The notes below the pieces were generated by a model. That model was not told where the DNA came from. It saw nothing but the letters and a program-made list of their open reading frames with translations, and did not search any database. Shown in pieces: positions 50,489 through 61,483 of a stretch of 64,000 nt of DNA. Source of the DNA: Zygnema cylindricum. Its lineage: Eukaryota; Streptophyta; Zygnematophyceae; Zygnematales; Zygnemataceae. The stretch lies in assembly GCA_037447655.1 (NCBI GenBank), contig JBBHKE010003144.1, forward strand, positions 290,612 through 354,611, in the 5' to 3' direction. The position numbers and the translations under genes were made by a program. Each line of letters opens with the position of its first letter. The stretch's first letter is position 1.

Positions 50489-50723
50489 TGTGAAATGACG
50501 AGACGGGTAAGTGACTCTTCGCGAAGCAACGCGACAAATAAATACGATGATTACAAGTTGCAAATGGATAGTACTACAAGTATCCGTACATTAAGAATAA
50601 AAGTACATGAATCGACCTAAAGAGACGTGAAACAACATTACTACATTGAAAATAGAATATGCACAGCAGTATATTTGTTAAAGTAAAATTCACTAATTAC
50701 ATAACTGAAATTGTACTTCAACA
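50489..50723 (-). repeat. LTR, 5' copy
   Basis: 235 bp, starting TGTTGAAGTACAATTTCAG on the minus strand and ending TTTCACA. About one base in ten differs from its partner by eye, so this is not a very recent insertion. Confidence 0.8.
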
Positions 50724-50731
50724 GTTTTTAT

Positions 50732-50810
50732 GGTTAATTTTAGGATTAATTTTAGGGTTAATTTTAGGATTAATTTTAGGGTTAATTTTAGGGTTGTTTG
50801 TAGGGTTCGT
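50732..50810 (+). repeat. TTTTAGGG-like tandem repeat
   Basis: Seven or so imperfect units of a 12-bp repeat, TTAATTTTAGG(G/A), sit just outside the LTR. Each contains TTTTAGG(G), the green-algal telomere-type octamer, but spaced by TTAA, so it is not a canonical telomere array. Confidence 0.8.
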
Positions 50811-51550
50811 TTTTATTTGGATTTTTGTTTTCTATTGTGTTTTTTTGTAAACACGAGAATTGTAAATTATCTATATCTTGTGCAATAAAAAATTCTTTCA
50901 TTTTTTATTTTTTTCAAACTTTTGCAGTTTTCGCAAACTCGTAACAAACTAGTACTGTAAACTGATAGTTCGGTAATTTGGTAATAGTCTCAAACTGCAA
51001 AAGATAATTAAAATAAAATATTTGATATTATATGATCCAAAATTTTCGTTATTGATTATATTAAAAATAACGTATTCATCACTTAATCCAAATGATTTAT
51101 CTTTATTTTATCAAAGTCGTATTCATCATTTGATGAACTTCATACAACATTCAAACGTTTTAATCCTTAATTTTTTTTTTTATAATTATTATTTGGATTT
51201 TTTGGAACTATTTATAATCTATATGTTTTCAAACAAAATGTTTTCATTTCGATGTTTTCTTTCATCTACGTATTTGTTTCTAAGCATTTGTTTTCACCAC
51301 AGTTAAGTTGTCATTCCTAATCCGCTATTTTTTCTCCAACCCATTTTTCGCTCCTCCATTATTTTGATCCAAATGTGTGCCTACAAAAAATGATTTTTTT
51401 CCCTTTGACTTAACTCCCAAACTCGTTGATCTACATAATGGGGAAAACCATTAAATAATATTTTAAGGCGGTCTTTTGAAATGCCTTTATTGTCTTTTTT
51501 TCCATTTTCTCTTTCCATATCGTCTTTTTCCATTTTTTTTCGATTTCCTT
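50811..51550. other. A+T-rich spacer, no gene
   Basis: T-rich, with no domain or structured repeat recognised. Confidence 0.45.
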
Positions 51551-51567
51551 TCGTCAACCAAACAGAC

Positions 51568-51712
51568 CTGGTCGAAGTAAAGCCTCAAAAGTCGCATTTT
51601 TAAAAGTGAAACAAGTATCATTAGGCTTCTGACCAGGTGAAAAACCTGACCAATCTAATGGATCTTGATCGCGTGGAAGAGAAATAAAATAAGAGATAGA
51701 TTCCAAACTCAT
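51568..51712 (-). CDS. Possible isolated first coding exon, unknown product
   Basis: Starting at an ATG (51712) on the minus strand, 48 codons with balanced composition stand out from the A+T-rich surroundings: MSLESISYFISLPRDQDPLD, then WSGFSPGQKPNDTC and FKNATFEALLRP. They run to a possible splice donor (CCAG|GTCTGT). The family is not recognised. Its phase would fit the second exon of the O-FucT-like gene as well as the proposed exon 1 does, but that would need an 11.7-kb intron. It may be chance. Confidence 0.22.
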
Positions 51713-52053
51713 TTTTTTTTCTTTCCTCCTATGGTGGTTAAGCTCGACAATTTTTAACGATTGAATGGAACATAAAAAGTTACGATGCCACTTGATACGG
51801 TCGACACACATCAAATGCGCAAATGTAAGCAAACTAAAGAAAGACAAATCCAACAAGAAAAGATTGTATGGAAGCCGATATTTTCTAAAGGAATGTATAA
51901 TTAAAAAAAAATCTGCACGCCGTCTCTCACAAACACTCAACCAAGAATTTGCTTTCTTGAGAACACTACCATTTACACAATGAATGTGTAAATACACGCC
52001 AATCAAATAACCACATAAAACAAAACACAAAGGACGAAAATACTACTTCAAGC

Positions 52054-53157
52054 TCTAACGGAGTCAATGGACCAATCCACATTTGTCGATTTACTAAAAC
52101 ACTAGATCAAAACGAGACCTAACAACAGTAACGTACACATTTAATGATTAAGGGATTAGTTAAAGAAACATTTTTTGTTATGAATATAGAAGAGACCCAA
52201 CAAAAATAACGTACACATTTAATGATTAAGGGATTAGTTAAATAAACATTTTTAGTTATGAATATAGAATATATTTTTTTTTAAGTCTAAAATGTCGAAC
52301 ATTTTGGCATAGTGAATGTCTCTAAATGCGAAAATATATTTGCTCTATTTTTCTTTAGTCAATCAAACAAAAATGCAATTTCTCGTGTGGACGTCATTAT
52401 TTGTCGATTTTTTTGTGTTTCGTAAATAACCACATACAATTTTGGTGGGGATTGTGACATTTTGTATATTACACTATTAAAATACCCCCTAAACGAGTGT
52501 AACTAACGCTAATTACGGTATATGTATCAACGTTAAGGGAAAATTATGATCATTAACATGATTAGTTTAAGGGCTAAAACTTAAGGGCGCAAAATTAACT
52601 TATTGAACGTTATAACAATTTACGATGTGTCCCACTTTTTGCGAACTGGTGTTCACTTTTAAGTTTTGTCACTTTCGACTAATATATTGTTTTCCCACCA
52701 TGAGAAATTTTACCACGCCATTGACCAGGATATTTTGCGGTTTCACGTTTAAATCAATTATAAAAGTGATTTTTTATAAATTAATTGTTATATGGCAAAA
52801 CTTATAAGAAACATTGCCAATTTTTTCACAAATTATTATCACAAGTTTCAATATTTCAACACGTGGTGTTGCAATTACGGATGAAAAAAACAAAGGGAGC
52901 AACTTTATTTTAAGACCAAACTTATAGGCACGGGGAAAATATAAAAATAGCAGCAAAGGTCGTGGCTCAAAAATCTGATTGTGCATTTTGTAATTCAATT
53001 TCGAAAAATCTCCATTGTCATGCCAGATGGCTGCCAATGGTTCACGAGCATTAAGCCATGCTTACACCTACCATTTACATTTTTTTTTAATTCCCAAACG
53101 AATTTATATTTTGGTAAATAATATGTATGTGTATATATACATATATACATATATATG
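52054..53157. other. Spacer with a 78-bp tandem duplication
   Basis: Two 78-bp units (about 52131-52208 and 52209-52286) share ACGTACACATTTAATGATTA and the following sequence. The rest is A+T-rich with no gene recognised. Confidence 0.5.
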
Positions 53158-53158
53158 T

Positions 53159-54014
53159 AGTGCTGGGTATCGAGGACCATTTGCCGATATTTGAAACATA
53201 TCTAATTTCAAGTAGCCGATAATCGATATATCGTTTCGATATATCGAAAATCTAAATATCACGATATATCGCCAATATATCCTCGATATATCGAAGCTTT
53301 TAAAAAATATATATAACTATTCTTTCTACTGCTGCTATTACTACTGTTGCTGCCAGTGCTACTACAACTACTGTTGGCATCTGCCAGTGCTACTACAACT
53401 ACTGTTGATGCCAGTGCTACTACAACTGGTAGTACTAACTACTAGCTACTGCTTCTCCAAATTAATAAAAATAATAATTAACTTTCACATATTCTACACT
53501 TCAAAAAATAACCCTAAAAATAAGAATAAAAATTCACATATTTTACCCTTCAAAAAATAATGAATAAAAATAATAATAAAAAATCACATTTTGTACTACC
53601 TATAGATTGGGAGGTATTCCTGCCTGAAAGCCTGAAATGAACAGTTTGCATTTCTTTTATATCATAATTTGACTAAAATAGTGTGAACTTTTCGTATGTG
53701 AAGTTCTCTACATACTAAATGATTAATCATATGAATTACAAAATCAGTACTTTTATGTCGGTTACATTTTGCGGCTTTTACCTTTAAGTCACGCAACGAA
53801 AATGATGTCGTACGTGGCGTATCAGACAATTTGTCCTTTTCGCTAAAATATCATATATATAAAATATTAAATTTTAAAAATACTATATATCATAATATAT
53901 ATCGCGATAATTTATATTGGTCTCGGTACGATATATCGAGGATTTTGCTCAATCGATATTCAATATATCGAATATCGGAGTTATCGCGATATGAATTTAC
54001 GTGATACCCAACAT
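53159..54014. mobile_element. TIR element with TGYTGGGTATC ends and GATATATCG arrays
   Basis: The left end TAGTGCTGGGTATCG and right end GATACCCAACATTA are inverted counterparts. Subterminal regions on both sides (53220-53300 and 53930-53990) contain repeated CGATATATCG palindromes. A ~33-bp minisatellite built from GCCAGTGCTACTACAACTAC occupies about 53345-53430. No coding region. A smaller relative may lie at 15944-16051. Confidence 0.65.
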
Positions 54015-54976
54015 TATACATATATATATATTGAGCATAAAATGTCATAAAAAATAAAAAGTTTCTTACTCACTGTTGAGCGTACAACATGTTTGACACA
54101 CACAACCATACGAGTTTTAAAAAACCTACCGTGGCGGGTGGGGAAATAGGTGATTTTTTTGCCGATATCGAATTTTATGTATAATTGTGATAGTTCCGAG
54201 TCGATGTTATAAAATTTGGAGATGAACATACCCTTTAATAATTTTATGTGCTTCCTACAAATATCATTGCATTAATAATAGTGCTAAATTGGTAGTCGCA
54301 GAGAGACGACCAATTCTTTATGTACAAAAAATCTCCCCCACACAACAAAAGCAAATTATTGAAAAATTCCAAATACACGTGAACCTACCTCGAAAATAGC
54401 AATCTCTAGTGAAATTAGAGGGAGTGAACTTAACAATTAGTTTGTGGTCGTTTGTGCCCATTGCCAGTCGCTGAAACACCAAACACCAAAAGTGTTGTTG
54501 ACTAAGTTACGTGTAAATATTGAGATTATTGATAAACGGTCTTAATAAACGCTTTGACACGTTTTTTCAAGTAGTAATTATTTAGACATGAATTAGAAAA
54601 TCTTAAAAAATTAAAAAACAGAACCCAATTTTTTTTTATGTGTTATCTTAGGTTCGGTTTTGATAAAAAGGTTTTAGTAAACTTACGCCTACGTATACTA
54701 AATGTCATTCCTCCATTATGTCGGGTTAGTAAACCACTTTTAATTTTGCATAGCTCATTTCGGCTGGTACCACATAGGTTACTATTATAATTTTGAAACT
54801 TTACAAAAAATCGTTGAAAGCAAAGTGTGAACGTAATATCTGTACTAGAGTTTAAAAATGACTCGTATGAGGTTTACTGTAATGTACTATTTGTACGCTC
54901 GTATTTTATAGGGAAATATTACTGTGAAATGTAATGAAAAATCGTTAAAGATTCTTCAAACCCAAAATTTGAAAAA
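54015..54976. other. Spacer, no gene
   Basis: Unremarkable A+T-rich sequence between two TIR elements. Nothing was recognised. Confidence 0.4.
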
Positions 54977-55645
54977 GGGTACGACCCCATGCAATTGTGA
55001 CTTAGCGAACTTACTTTGTCTTCTAGTGTAGATTCTCACTACAAGGTTTTCAAGTGTCCCAATGTGTAATAACAAATTTGTTACTTAAGGGTGTAACAAT
55101 TGTATACGTCGACAATGCGCGTGGCGGCTATTAACATCTACAATTGCTCTTGACGCACCGTATATCTTAAAACTTTGTGATATGTTTCAAGATACCTCGT
55201 ATTTTTTTGAGCATTTTGGTACATTGCATTTATTTTCGTGACATCGTAGACGTAAAAAAAAATTTGTTTGTTTTTTTGGGCGCGTTTGTTAGATTTTTCC
55301 CACAATGAATTGGTTTCACCTTTATATGAAATGATGTTGTGGCATTGAGACCCATGAAAAACAAAAAAAAACAAGATGCAAGAGGACAAAAAGAAACAAA
55401 CGTGTACTTTTATGTCGTTGTCAAAAATATTTGAAAATTCTTGAAAGGTGCAAATATGTTTTTCTATTTGTGAAATTGGTGTTATTTCATCTAAAACACA
55501 TCGCCAATGTGTTTTAAGATAAGTTTGAAGGTGAAGTGACGGTGGGTCTAAAAACAAAAAAAATACAACATGTGGTACCTCTTAAGTTTGAAGATGACGA
55601 AAGGTATACTCTATATTCTTGCGATTTTTTTGTACGGTTGTACCG

Positions 55646-56190
55646 CTACACATTTAATCGCTATTAGCGCTAATAACGCTTATTCGATGCCCCCAAATTT
55701 TGATCCTCGAACCTAAAATATTATTAAAAACTTTATTTGTTTTTTTTACGTTAATATAGGTTCTATCGAATTAGCATTAATAACTCTAGTTTCGACAATT
55801 TTAAAATAGTGTAGTGTATGAAATGCGACAGTCCGTACTAAAATTGCTGGTCATTCCGTACAATCGTACAAAAGGTGAGTCAGATAAAGGCGTCGACACG
55901 CGGAAGCGAGTGCGTAAGCACAAAAAAATGCACTCTGATTTGATTCCGAGTGATAAAGACGGGGGAAAATCAGCCGAACCTGTTTTAACATGGAACATGT
56001 TCAACAGTCGTCTATGTGAACACAGCCTACGGCGGCTACACAATGGGGAAAATGTACCCAAATTAGAGTTATTAATAAATTAGAGTAAAAAAAATTTGGC
56101 ACAAAACCTTGAACCCAAATTATAATTAATAACACTAATAGGTTTTTTACACTAATTATGTCTTAGCGCTAATAACGATTCACGGTGTAG
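55646..56190. mobile_element. CAGTACACC-family TIR element F4, nested in G
   Basis: The left CTACACATTTAATCGCTATT is answered by the inverse of CTACACCGTGAATCGTTATT on the right. Both continue into TAGCGCTAA. 545 bp, non-coding, the same size class as F1-F3. Confidence 0.7.
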
Positions 56191-56263
56191 TAGTAATGCG
56201 CTAACTTTTTGAAAAAAACGCTAGAAAAATACCGTTAGTAAGTGTACGACCCCATGTGGCTAA

Positions 56264-57226
56264 GGGCACTTTCCCATGTAACCGAAACTTTAGTTTTGTA
56301 ACTTTATTTTTAGCGAAGATTCTCTGTACTACTTTCAAAGCATTCGTATGTAAAAAAATCAAATCGTTACTTCAGATCATGATAGATGTAGACGTGGGTG
56401 TAATTTGTGACGGTTTGTAGACGACTACAAAACTCGCGACAATTGATTCGCTTACAAAATAGCGACGTTTGTAGACGTCTAACTACTTGTGACATTGTAG
56501 ATGTTTAGGGTTTGTGACATTTTGACGTCACGCTCACTTATGATAGTGTCGACGTCACTGAATCTAAAACATTCCGCCATGGTTTCCCGATTTTTTTTTA
56601 TAGTCCGTTCTCACTGTACCTGCCATCAAAATAAGCTAAAAGATAGCCAAAAGAAATATTTTTTAGAGATCTTTCATTTGATACCTTTCTTGCCTTTTTT
56701 TATTGCAAGAATTGTGAGATATACGTGTTAGTGGGAGAGGGGGAGAGAGAGAGGCGCTTTCACGGACTTCGCTTTTGCGAAATGGCGTCCGTTGGTCGAG
56801 ACCCCGTCCACGTTTACTCTACGGGAAAAAGCACACGGAAAAAAGTCTCGCATAGGCTGGAAACGTGCAGTATGTTTTTTTTTTGGTACTCCGAGAACAA
56901 AAATTGTGAAAAACTCCGTCCCGTGCGAAATCATATGCATATTCGCCCACGTCATGGAACTTTGTTTAAAATCACCTCGCGAGGTGATTTCATATAAAGT
57001 TTGAAGATGAGCCAGAAGAACGCGAAAGTGGGTCGAAACGCGCTAAACGACAAACTGCATTGCGCAAGACAACAAACTACAGTAGAGTTAAAGTTTCAAG
57101 GTAACGCAACTTTTACACTGGTAATTTCAATTTTTTGGTACGGTTGCGTATTTTCTCGTTTTTTTCCAAGTTATAGAGGAAAACAACAGAAAAATAACTT
57201 TAACTTTAGCTAATGGGAAAGTGCCA
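56264..57226 (+). mobile_element. Element C: 963-bp TIR element of the A/B family, nested in G
   Basis: The ends are GGGCACTTTCCCATGT and ATGGGAAAGTGCC(A), flanked by TAA at 56261-56263 and 57227-57229, a TWA-type duplication. The interior follows A and B: TCTGTACTACTTT, GTGACGGTTTGTAGACGAC, GGCCATGG-like and GAGAGGGGGAGAG blocks. The perfect 22-bp palindrome is present at 56969-56990. Confidence 0.82.
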
Positions 57227-57229
57227 TAA

Positions 57230-57968
57230 GTGCAAGTTTTTTGTCTGTCATTTTCGTTTAAAACTTAGTGCCGTATTGTCGAAGTTGCGACCGTACAAAG
57301 AAATCACAAATTTGCGGAGTACAATTTGCGTTATCCTCGAATTAAGAATGTATGAAAATTTGTCGTCTTGTGTTTTTTCGACCCTCTGTCGCGTCATCTT
57401 CAAACTTATCATAAACCACACCGGCAATGTGTTTTAAATAAAGCAAAACCGTTTACACAAATAGGAAAACATATTCCGAAGTGTGAAAAGTTTTTAAAAG
57501 TTTTTGATGACTGAAAAAAACTATATGGTTGTTCGTTCTCGTCCGCATGCACCTTCTACGGTTTTTTTTGAAGGGGTCTCGATGGTGCAGTGTCATTTCT
57601 CATAAAGGTGAAAAATTTGTGAAGGTGAAAAATCTGCGAAGGTGAAAAATCTTCGAAGTCATTGCGCCCAGACAGGTGAGGTTTACGGAAAGGCATGTCG
57701 TACAACCACGGCCGCAAGGTTGTACGTTTGCGATGTCACACAATGACATGGGACAAATCAAATCGTTTCAAATATTACGATGTGTCTTGCGACGCTTCAA
57801 AAAGTTTCGAAAAATACGGTGCGGCAAGACAACCGTCACAGGCATTGTTGACGTATACAATCGTCACAGAGTTAAAGGAACAATTTCGAGGAAACACATA
57901 GAGACACCTGAAATCTAGGTCCATCAGACCGCTCTAAATGCACAAGTTAACAAAGTAAGTTCGCTAAG
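57230..57968. other. Interior of element G
   Basis: No gene was recognised. A 17-bp unit (GAAGGTGAAAAATCTGC) is repeated three times at about 57604-57658. Confidence 0.4.
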
Positions 57969-58416
57969 GGTGAACTTCCATCAGGCAAAAAGTGGGGTCG
58001 TTTACCAGAAAAAATGCATTATCGTACAAATCCAGCTCATTGCCGTACAATACCGTACTATTTTTTTTTTTTTTTTTTTAAACATGATTACTAGAGATTC
58101 GTCAAGATTCTCCAAACTTTTGGGCGATAACATCGATTGTCCGACATAGAAGTCCAATTCGTACGGATTTGGACTTTTTTTCGAAAACTACGTAGTATTC
58201 GCTAGTTTCAAAAAATTTCGTAAAATTAGTATGTCTCAACTTGTACGGAAAATTGTACGGACATTTTAAAAAAAAAAGGCGTTGCTTCATTTCCGCGCGC
58301 AAATTTTCCTCCACTCCTTCATAAAGAAGCTGCCATTGGAGACGCCATAAATTCCTCCATTTAATCTATCATTGAAGCCACGCTTCAAGGTTCCAATAAC
58401 TTTGCCAGAGGCATCC

Positions 58417-60368
58417 ATGCCTAGGCCACGAGGAATCGAGTGGGAGCATGTCAAGGCTCCAGACGGAGAGCTGCTTGGTAATAACATAATATGTATATGT
58501 CTATACTGCAATTTCGAATACAATGGTCAAGCAACTAGAATTAGAAACCACATGCTTGGAAATGTGCAAAATGGCGGCATTAGAGCTTGCATTCTATGTC
58601 CCGATGAGGTGAAGGCGGAGTTAAACACATCTGAAACCACAAAATCTTCTCATGGCTCTCAGAAACGTGTCATATCCGATTTGGACGAACTCACTAAATG
58701 TCCTGGATCAAGCCAAAGTAGCAAGGTACTAGGTGTTCAGTCGAAAATAACAAATATATTTAATAGGCATAACAAGAAGGAGGTGGATGCAGCATGGGCA
58801 AAGGCTTTATTTGCCAATGGCTTGCCGTTTGGACTATTAGAAGAACAATATTTTAAGGCAACAGTGAAGAAGACTGGAAAATAGGGCCATCTTATAAGTT
58901 TCCTCACCGAAATACAATAAGAAATCGACTTTTGTCTAAGACGAAAGCAACGGTCACTGACGATTTGGCAAGCTACCTAGAAACCATGAAAATTACCGGT
59001 GCCTCCATCACATCAGACGGTTGGACAGCCGTTGATGACACGCTTTTTCTGAATATTCTCGCAGTCACCCCCAAAAGAGATATGTTTCTCATGGCGGAAG
59101 ACACTAGAGGGCAAACCAAAGATGCGGAATACGTTTGTCAGGTGTTAGAGAAAGGAGTTCTTGCGGTAGGGGTGGAGCATGTGGTGCAAGTTGTGACAGA
59201 TTCTGCTCCTGTGAACAAGGTTGCTGCCTCGTTGCTCATGGGAAAGTATCCTTCCATCACGTGGACACTATGTTCTGCCCACGTATTGGACCTAATGTTA
59301 GAGGATTGGGGTAAGTTGTCATTTATTTCAACACTTGTCCGAGAAGCAAAGGAGGTGTTGAAATTTATTACGAATCATCATATGACTGCAGCTTTGTTCC
59401 ACAAAATTTCAGAACTTAGGCTTTTCAAACCTGGAGAGACCAGGTTTGCAACAAATTTTATCATGCTAAAGAGGTTTTTACAGATGAAGGATAGCTTGGA
59501 GACCTTGATGTTTCATGATGCTTACAAGCAGTGGTTAAGCAAGTCTACATACAAGTTAGAGGGTGCTAAGATTAAAGGCCTCATCTTGAACCCGGAGTTT
59601 TGGACGAGAGTGACTGACGCTGTGACAGTTTCAGAACTTGTGGTGCGGATGATGAGGGAGTGTGACAAAGGGAGCCAAAATGTGGGGAAGGTTTATCATG
59701 GTTTTAACAGTATTGGTGAGTTCTTGGTGAAGTTATCCAGCAATGGAGGAGCGCGAAATTATGAAGGCCTGCAGATTTTGCAGGAGCTGAAGGTGTCTTT
59801 CATCGCCAGATGGGAGATGGCACACAGCCCCATATATGCTGCCGGCTTTGTACTCGATCCTGAGTACCAAAGTGATGACTATGGTCAACTTTCAAATGTG
59901 AAAGTAATGGAAGGCTTTCAAATAATGCTTGATAAGATGTTACCAAATGTGGAGGACCAGGCTGCTGCCTACAATGAGTTGTCTAAGTATAAAGGTTCTG
60001 AGGGCATATTTGGGAGGGAGGTGACAAAGACGTGTGCCAAGCAGATGCCAGGCTGGAAGTGGTGGCAGCAGTTTGGGGTTGTCACCCATATCTTACAGAA
60101 ACTAGCAATTAGGATCCTTGCCCAGTGCACAGTTTCCAGCTCATGTGAGAGGAATTGGTCAACCTACGACCATATTCACTCAAAGAAAAGGAACAGATTG
60201 ACAACTAGAAGAGCTAATGATTCGGTTTGGGTCTTTAGCAATCTCAGATTATTATAAAGCACCAGGGATGTTAGTTATGAAGAGGAAATGGTAGCATGGG
60301 AGGAAGAGGAAGGGGAGGTAGGAGAAGAAGAGTTTGATGAAGACATGTTTGACATAGATTTGGAGTAA
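58417..60368 (+). pseudogene. hAT transposase (BED zinc finger, DUF659, hAT dimerisation), disrupted
   Basis: The first ATG is at 58417 (MPRPRGIEWEHVKAPDG). A BED-type zinc finger follows, with CLYCNFEYNG, then RNHMLG and CILCP. The frame stops at 58882-58884. In a frame one base off, GPSYKFPHRNTIRNRLL continues straight into the DUF659-type core: SDGWTAVDD, VVTDSAPVNKVAA, WTLCSAHVLDLMLEDWGK. The C-terminal dimerisation region follows: SSCERNWSTYDHIHSKKRNR, then LTTRRANDSVWVFSNLRLL. A TAA at 60255-60257 cuts the frame; beyond it an acidic tail (YEEEMVAWEEEEGEVGEEEF) runs to a second stop at 60366-60368. Thus one frameshift near 58870 and one premature stop, with everything else well preserved, point to recent inactivation or a sequencing error. 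Transposase of this family excises and reinserts its element as a dimer. Confidence 0.9.
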
Positions 60369-60559
60369 AGAGGGATAGGGGTGATATATACATATTAACG
60401 GCCTGCAATGAGTTGACATATTTTTAATATGAAAATTATACTATATCCACCAGATTAATACAAAGTTTGTTCTTTTTTTTGTTTCAATGTGAACTTTATT
60501 GTTTTTGATTGTGGACATGTTTTTTTTTATTTTGGACATTTTTTAACAAGGACATGTTG

Positions 60560-60742
60560 TACCAACGACGAGGCAGTCTGGTCGCTAGTTTAGCAACCAG
60601 GCAGTCTGGTCGCTGCAGGCAGTCAGACTGCCTAATTGCTATGCCTGGTTGCTAAACCAAGCAATCTGGTCGCTGGTTCAGTGACGACAGCCTGGTCGCT
60701 AGTTCAGCGACGAGGCTGCCTCGCCGCTAGTTCGTCGCACTT
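60560..60742. repeat. Subterminal repeat cluster of the hAT element
   Basis: Six to seven copies of a CTGGTCGCTAGTTCAGCGAC-like motif, in both orientations, occupy about 180 bp downstream of the transposase. Arrays like this in hAT elements bind transposase; that role is inferred here. Confidence 0.75.
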
Positions 60743-60932
60743 TCAATTTTTTAAGGTATTGAATATTTCAAAAATTTGAAATTTGAAGGTCAAAATAAAG
60801 TACGAATTTTAAAAATTCCGAAATTGTTTGATGCGCACTTTACGTAGTAATCGTTAGTTTAATCCGTGCGTGTTATGCGCATGGGACTTCTATGCTGTCC
60901 GATTATGAGTTTTCGAAGCTAAAGGTCACTTT

Positions 60933-60982
60933 GTCCGGTAAATGGCTAGTGTCCTCAGGAGGACACTAGCCATTTACCGGAC
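60933..60982. repeat. Perfect inverted repeat, 24-bp arms with 2-bp loop
   Basis: GTCCGGTAAATGGCTAGTGT then CCTC is followed by AG and the exact inverse complement. It would form a 24-bp hairpin or cruciform. It lies inside the hAT element, before its nested MITE. Confidence 0.95.
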
Positions 60983-61026
60983 GTGTAAAACGTAAAATGT
61001 CACATACGAGCCACGCGCCTTCGGAC

Positions 61027-61483
61027 CATAGTTCAAAAGTAGGCGTTTTTTGGTAGGCCTTTTGTAGGCCGCCTTTAGCGTAAGTTGTGTTACGGGCTTT
61101 CCATGTGATCTTCTTAGATCGCTACTTTCATCAGCGACCGTCCGATCGTCCGAATCTGACGATAGTCCTATCGTAAGTTGTGTTATGGGCTTTTCATGTG
61201 ATCTTCTTAGATTGTTACTTTCATCAACGACCGTCAGATCGTCCGAATCTGACGGTTTAAATAAAAAGACGCTCAAAACTCATAGAAAAAGATTTTTTTG
61301 TCCGATTTTTTTTTCAAATTTAGACATGACGTTTAATTCTCTATCGATCCATGTGCAACTCAACCCTGTTACTATTTTATTTCATTTTGCGGCCAATACA
61401 ATATGGGTCTTAAGGCCATATTGTATGTTTTGCATACAATAGGCATATTGTATGGGCGTACGGTCACCTACTTTTTAACCATG
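61027..61483 (-). mobile_element. hAT-type MITE, copy 3, nested in the hAT element
   Basis: 457 bp in reverse orientation relative to copy 1. The left end is CATAGTTCAAAAGTAGG and the right end is mutated (CCTACTTTTTAACCATG). An exact 8-bp duplication, CTTCGGAC, lies at 61019-61026 and 61484-61491. It carries the two ~90-bp internal units like copy 1. Confidence 0.92.

Larger units (their letters stand above)
47663..50723 (-). mobile_element. Non-coding LTR retrotransposon derivative
   Basis: Two ~235-bp direct repeats (47663-47896 and 50489-50723) flank a 2.6-kb internal region. The TTGAGGGGGAGTG-type polypurine tract beside the lower-coordinate repeat puts the element on the minus strand, and TTGAGGGGGAGTGTT at the LTR junction is characteristic of Ty1/copia elements. 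The internal region has no recognisable gag or pol, is rich in GGGAAAAT-like purine tracts, and shows no tRNA-Met-type primer site next to the 5' LTR. No matching 5-bp target duplication was found (TCATT against GTTTT). It fits a large non-autonomous derivative mobilised by another element, or a badly decayed copia copy. Confidence 0.72.

Noticed and set aside
51568-51712. Assigning this exon as the start of the O-FucT-like gene
   Set aside because: Phase compatibility alone is weak; it would need an 11.7-kb intron spanning an LTR element, so it is listed only as a low-confidence separate exon.
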